From contig DFKT01000036.1 of NCBI GenBank assembly GCA_002373595.1, forward strand, positions 1-17,722: 17,722 nt of DNA, read 5' to 3'. The position numbers were made by a program, and so were the translations under genes. The number at the start of each line of letters is the position of its first letter. The first letter of the stretch is position 1. The notes below the pieces were generated by a model. That model saw only the letters and a program-made list of their open reading frames with translations, was not told where the DNA came from and ran no database searches. Positions 14,399 to 17,722 of this stretch are shown here, one piece after another. The DNA comes from Lachnospiraceae bacterium UBA3638 (GTDB lineage Bacteria > Bacillota > Clostridia > Lachnospirales > Lachnospiraceae).

Positions 14399-17300
14399 AT
14401 GGTCAGGCGAATTTATGTGGAGAAAAAGAAACCCTTCGATGTCAAGGCACACGAGTTAAAGCACGAACTTAAGAGCTATCTCGGTATCGTGACTGAGGAT
14501 GTCAGGGTTTTTATCAGATATGATGTCGAGGATATATCCGACAAAGTATTCGAGGAGGCATGCAGGACAGTCTTTTCGGAGCCTCCCGTAGATATCCTCT
14601 ATCATGAGACTCTCGATATCCCTGCCGGTGCGAGAGTATTCTCCGTAGAGTTTCTCCCCGGACAGTTCGATCAGAGAGCGGACTCCGCAGTTCAGTGCGT
14701 GCAGTTCCTCGACGAGAAGGAGCAGCCCACCATCCGCACTGCCGTTACATATATGATCATCGGCAATATCTCCGATGCCGACATGGAGAAGATAGAAGGC
14801 TACTGTATCAACCCCGTTGACTCGAGAATGACGGGACTGGATAAGCCCGAAACTCTGCAGGTTAAGTATGACGAGCCCGGAGATATCAAGATATTTGACG
14901 GATTCACCAAGATGAGTGAGGCTGAGCTTAAGGAGCTCTACGATTCACTCTCACTCGCCATGACCTTCAAGGATTTCCTCCATATCAGGAATTACTACGA
15001 GAACGAAGAAAAGAGAGATCCCAGTCTCACCGAGATCAGGGTGCTTGATACATACTGGTCCGACCACTGCCGTCACACCACTTTCTCGACCGAGCTTAAG
15101 AATGTGGAGTTCGGCGAGGGCGCATACAGAGCGGTATTTGAGAGAGCATTTGCCGATTATATGGCTACGAGAGCTGATCTCTTTAAGGACAGACCCGAGA
15201 AATTCCCCTGTCTCATGGATCTCGGAACCATCGCAGCCAGACGCCTCAGAAAAGAGGGAGTGCTCGACGACGAGGAAGTATCCGATGAGATCAACGCCTG
15301 CTCGATCGTAGTTCCTGTCGAGATGGATTACGGCGATCACAAGGAGACTGAGGAGTGGCTCGTATTCTTTAAGAACGAGACTCACAATCACCCGACCGAG
15401 ATAGAGCCTTTCGGAGGCGCAGCAACCTGCCTGGGAGGAGCGATAAGAGATCCCCTTTCGGGAAGAGGATATGTATATCAGGCAATGAGAGTTACCGGTG
15501 CCGCGGATCCTACCGTAAGCGTATCGGAGACCATGAAGGGCAAGCTCCCTCAGAAGAAACTCGTACGTACCGCAGCAGCAGGATATTCGTCCTACGGCAA
15601 CCAGATAGGACTTGCGACCGGATATGTAAAAGAGATATATCATCCCGACTATGTAGCCAAGAGAATGGAGATAGGTGCCGTCATGGGCGCCGCTCCCAGA
15701 AAGCATGTAAAGCGTGAGAATTCCGATCCCGGAGATATCATCATCCTCCTCGGCGGAAGAACCGGAAGAGACGGATGCGGCGGAGCAACCGGATCATCCA
15801 AGGCTCACAATGTCAAATCGATAGATACCTGCGGAGCAGAGGTTCAGAAGGGTAACGCACCCACCGAGAGAAAGATACAGAGACTCTTCAGACGCCCCGA
15901 GGTAACGAGACTTATAAAGAAATGTAACGACTTCGGCGCAGGCGGAGTATCAGTTGCGATAGGAGAGCTTGCTGACGGACTTACCGTTGATCTCGACAAG
16001 GTACCCAAGAAGTACGCAGGACTTGACGGCACCGAGCTTGCTATCTCTGAGTCACAGGAGAGAATGGCTGTAGTTGTTTCTCCTGCTGATGTAAAAGAAT
16101 TTCTCGGCTATGCCGCAGAGGAAAACCTCGAAGCGGTAGAGGTAGCCGTGGTAACCAAGGAGCCCAGACTCGTACTCAACTGGAGGGGCAAGGATATCGT
16201 TAATCTCTCGAGAGCATTCCTTGATACCAACGGAGCTCATCAGGAGACCGATGTATATGTGGAGATTCCCGATGTGGATGCTAACCCCCGCAAGGGATTC
16301 ATGAATAAAAATGTCGCTGCTGCGGTAGCTGCGGGAGATACCGCCGCTGCATGGAAAGCATCGCTGGCAGATCTTAACGAGTGCTCACAGAAGGGACTCG
16401 TCGAGATGTTCGACTCCTCGATAGGAGCCGGATCCGTGACGATGCCTTACGGCGGAGTGACTCAGCTCACCGAGACACAGAGCATGATCGCCAAGCTTCC
16501 CGTTATGAAGGGAGAGACAGATACCGTTACGATGATGGCATTCGGATTTGATCCGTATATCTCATCCTGGAGCCCTTACCACGGAGCTGTATATGCAGTT
16601 ACCGAGTCCGTGGCCAGAATCACTGCATCGGGCGGAGATCCCGCAAGGATCAGACTTACCTTTCAGGAGTACTTCCGCAGGATGAGCGAGGATCCCAAGC
16701 GCTGGAGCCAGCCTTTTGCCGCACTCCTCGGAGCATATGAGGCACAGATAAGATACAAGCTTCCTTCGATAGGCGGTAAGGACTCGATGTCCGGAACCTT
16801 CGGAGATATCGATGTTCCTCCGACACTTGTATCATTCGCTGTTGATATCGCCAAGGGCAAGAATGTTGTTACGCCTGAGTTAAAGAAAGCCGGAGACAAA
16901 CTCGTACTCTTCAGGATCCCTATGGGAGATTATGACCTTCCCGATTACGAAGGTACAATGAAGGCTTACGGAGAGATCCACAAACTTATAGAGAAAGGTG
17001 TGATCGCTGCCGCATACGTGGCTGATGCGAGAGGATGTGCACCTGCACTTTCCAAGATGGCATTCGGTAACAGACTCGGTGTGAAGCTGGGCGACAAGGC
17101 TGATGATGCGGTACTCTTCGGATGGAATGTCGGATGCATCATCGCAGAGATCGCAGCAGGTCATGAGACTGAAGCTGAGAATGCAGCCATCGAGAAGGTA
17201 TTTATCGGAGAGGTGACCGCAGAGGCAGTGATAGAGGCTAAGGGAGTAAAGATCAACCTTTCCGATGCGCTGACCGCTTGGAAGGAGCCTTTGAACAGAG

Positions 17301-17722
17301 TATTTGCCACCAAGGCATCAGATGGCACCGAGAGCGTTGACTGTCCTCTTTACGATGCTAAGGACATCTACGTCTGCAAGAATAAAGTGGCTAAGCCGAA
17401 GGTATTCATCCCGGTATTCCCCGGCACGAACTGCGAGTACGACACGGCGGCTGCATTTGAGAGAGCGGGAGCCGAGACCAGCGTAAGGATATTCAGAAAC
17501 CGCGATGCACAGGACATCAGAGAGTCTGTAGAGGCCTTTGCGAAGGAGATCGCCGGAGCACAGATCATCATGTTCCCCGGAGGATTCTCGGCAGGTGATG
17601 AACCCGACGGAAGTGCCAAGTTCTTCGCAACCGCGTTCAGAAACGAGAAGATCAAGGAAGAGGTGGAGAAGCTCCTCGGAGAAAGAGACGGACTTGCACT
17701 TGGTATCTGTAACGGATTCCAG
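14399..17722 (+). CDS. purL: Phosphoribosylformylglycinamidine synthase (3' end beyond window)
   Basis: PurL converts FGAR, glutamine and ATP to FGAM in purine synthesis. The 1108 visible codons cover an N-terminal domain, the catalytic synthase region (YWSDHCRHTTF from Y219, NETHNHPTEIEPFGGAATC, RDPLSGRGYVYQ, GGRTGRDGCGGA), the second ATPase-like half (PSIGGKDSMSGTF) and a fused glutaminase domain (VFPGTNCEYDTA, FPGGFSAGDE) ending at GICNGFQ with the nucleophile Cys1104. Full-length single-chain enzymes of this clostridial type have about 1250 residues, so roughly 140 are missing. The start has AAAGGAG seven bases upstream. It stands after the TetR terminator with no other purine gene in view. 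The promoter is unclear, and no purine riboswitch fits in the short gap. Confidence 0.96.
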   Translation, partial: MVRRIYVEKKKPFDVKAHELKHELKSYLGIVTEDVRVFIRYDVEDISDKVFEEACRTVFSEPPVDILYHETLDIPAGARVFSVEFLPGQFDQRADSAVQCVQFLDEKEQPTIRTAVTYMIIGNISDADMEKIEGYCINPVDSRMTGLDKPETLQVKYDEPGDIKIFDGFTKMSEAELKELYDSLSLAMTFKDFLHIRNYYENEEKRDPSLTEIRVLDTYWSDHCRHTTFSTELKNVEFGEGAYRAVFERAFADYMATRADLFKDRPEKFPCLMDLGTIAARRLRKEGVLDDEEVSDEINACSIVVPVEMDYGDHKETEEWLVFFKNETHNHPTEIEPFGGAATCLGGAIRDPLSGRGYVYQAMRVTGAADPTVSVSETMKGKLPQKKLVRTAAAGYSSYGNQIGLATGYVKEIYHPDYVAKRMEIGAVMGAAPRKHVKRENSDPGDIIILLGGRTGRDGCGGATGSSKAHNVKSIDTCGAEVQKGNAPTERKIQRLFRRPEVTRLIKKCNDFGAGGVSVAIGELADGLTVDLDKVPKKYAGLDGTELAISESQERMAVVVSPADVKEFLGYAAEENLEAVEVAVVTKEPRLVLNWRGKDIVNLSRAFLDTNGAHQETDVYVEIPDVDANPRKGFMNKNVAAAVAAGDTAAAWKASLADLNECSQKGLVEMFDSSIGAGSVTMPYGGVTQLTETQSMIAKLPVMKGETDTVTMMAFGFDPYISSWSPYHGAVYAVTESVARITASGGDPARIRLTFQEYFRRMSEDPKRWSQPFAALLGAYEAQIRYKLPSIGGKDSMSGTFGDIDVPPTLVSFAVDIAKGKNVVTPELKKAGDKLVLFRIPMGDYDLPDYEGTMKAYGEIHKLIEKGVIAAAYVADARGCAPALSKMAFGNRLGVKLGDKADDAVLFGWNVGCIIAEIAAGHETEAENAAIEKVFIGEVTAEAVIEAKGVKINLSDALTAWKEPLNRVFATKASDGTESVDCPLYDAKDIYVCKNKVAKPKVFIPVFPGTNCEYDTAAAFERAGAETSVRIFRNRDAQDIRESVEAFAKEIAGAQIIMFPGGFSAGDEPDGSAKFFATAFRNEKIKEEVEKLLGERDGLALGICNGFQ

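Noticed and set aside
14951..15706. 251-codon open frame on the minus strand inside purL
   Set aside because: It lies wholly antisense to conserved PurL motifs, has odd composition (rich in Ser, Gly, Tyr, Arg) and resembles no family; codon bias of purL explains it.

Overview
The window reads as chromosomal DNA of an anaerobic Firmicute of the Clostridia, most likely a motile member of the Lachnospiraceae. This rests on the single-chain clostridial-type PurL, strong AAGGAGG-type ribosome sites on several genes, frequent ATA isoleucine codons at moderate GC, and protein families (a DUF6033-like protein, a 7TMR-DISM sensor kinase, a TraX-type membrane domain) that I associate with that family. 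The genus cannot be fixed from sequence alone. No rRNA, tRNA, CRISPR array or intact mobile element was seen.

Layout. (1) 1-1554, minus: membrane sensor histidine kinase, cut by the window edge inside its ATPase domain. (2) 1766-3754, plus: two genes of unknown function, a coiled-coil protein and a DUF6033-like protein, behind a good flagellar-type (sigma-28/SigD) promoter match. (3) 3768-4844, minus: a one-chain regulator combining a helix-turn-helix, a GHKL ATPase and a STAS-like DUF4325-type domain. (4) 4866-5238: a scar holding a HicB-like antitoxin start joined to the tail of an XRE regulator. (5) 5239-6600, minus: MATE efflux pump, divergent from (6) an AraC regulator at 6813-7664. Both have promoters placed so that the mRNA should begin at or beside the start codon. 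(7) 7664-13120, plus: a row of tightly linked genes after araC: a 13-codon mini-ORF, a TraX-7TM-GGDEF diguanylate cyclase, a Cof-type HAD phosphatase with an extra C-terminal domain, and a lipoprotein with a DUF3298-like end. (8) 13219-14286: a small DUF6508-like protein and a TetR regulator, with a promoter framed by a 9-bp inverted repeat and ended by an intrinsic terminator. (9) 14399-17722: purL, cut by the right edge just after its glutaminase cysteine.

How the parts may work together. The left part is rich in signalling: a sensor kinase, a likely sigma-28-controlled pair and a fused ATPase/STAS switch. The middle part looks like one co-transcribed signalling unit in which AraC senses an effector and controls both the divergent pump and the downstream c-di-GMP synthase, HAD and lipoprotein genes. 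The overlapping stop/start junctions (TAATG, TAATG, TGATG) suggest coupled translation. The DUF6508-like/TetR pair is probably self-regulated. PurL is ordinary housekeeping and seems unrelated to its neighbours.

The most unusual items are the TraX-GGDEF fusion, the TAATG relay through a mini-ORF, the predicted leaderless divergent pair, the HTH-GHKL-STAS regulator, and the sigma-28 site before an uncharacterised pair. No single new defence or mobile system is evident. All functions are read by eye from sequence; family names marked '-like' are recollections that were not checked by a search.
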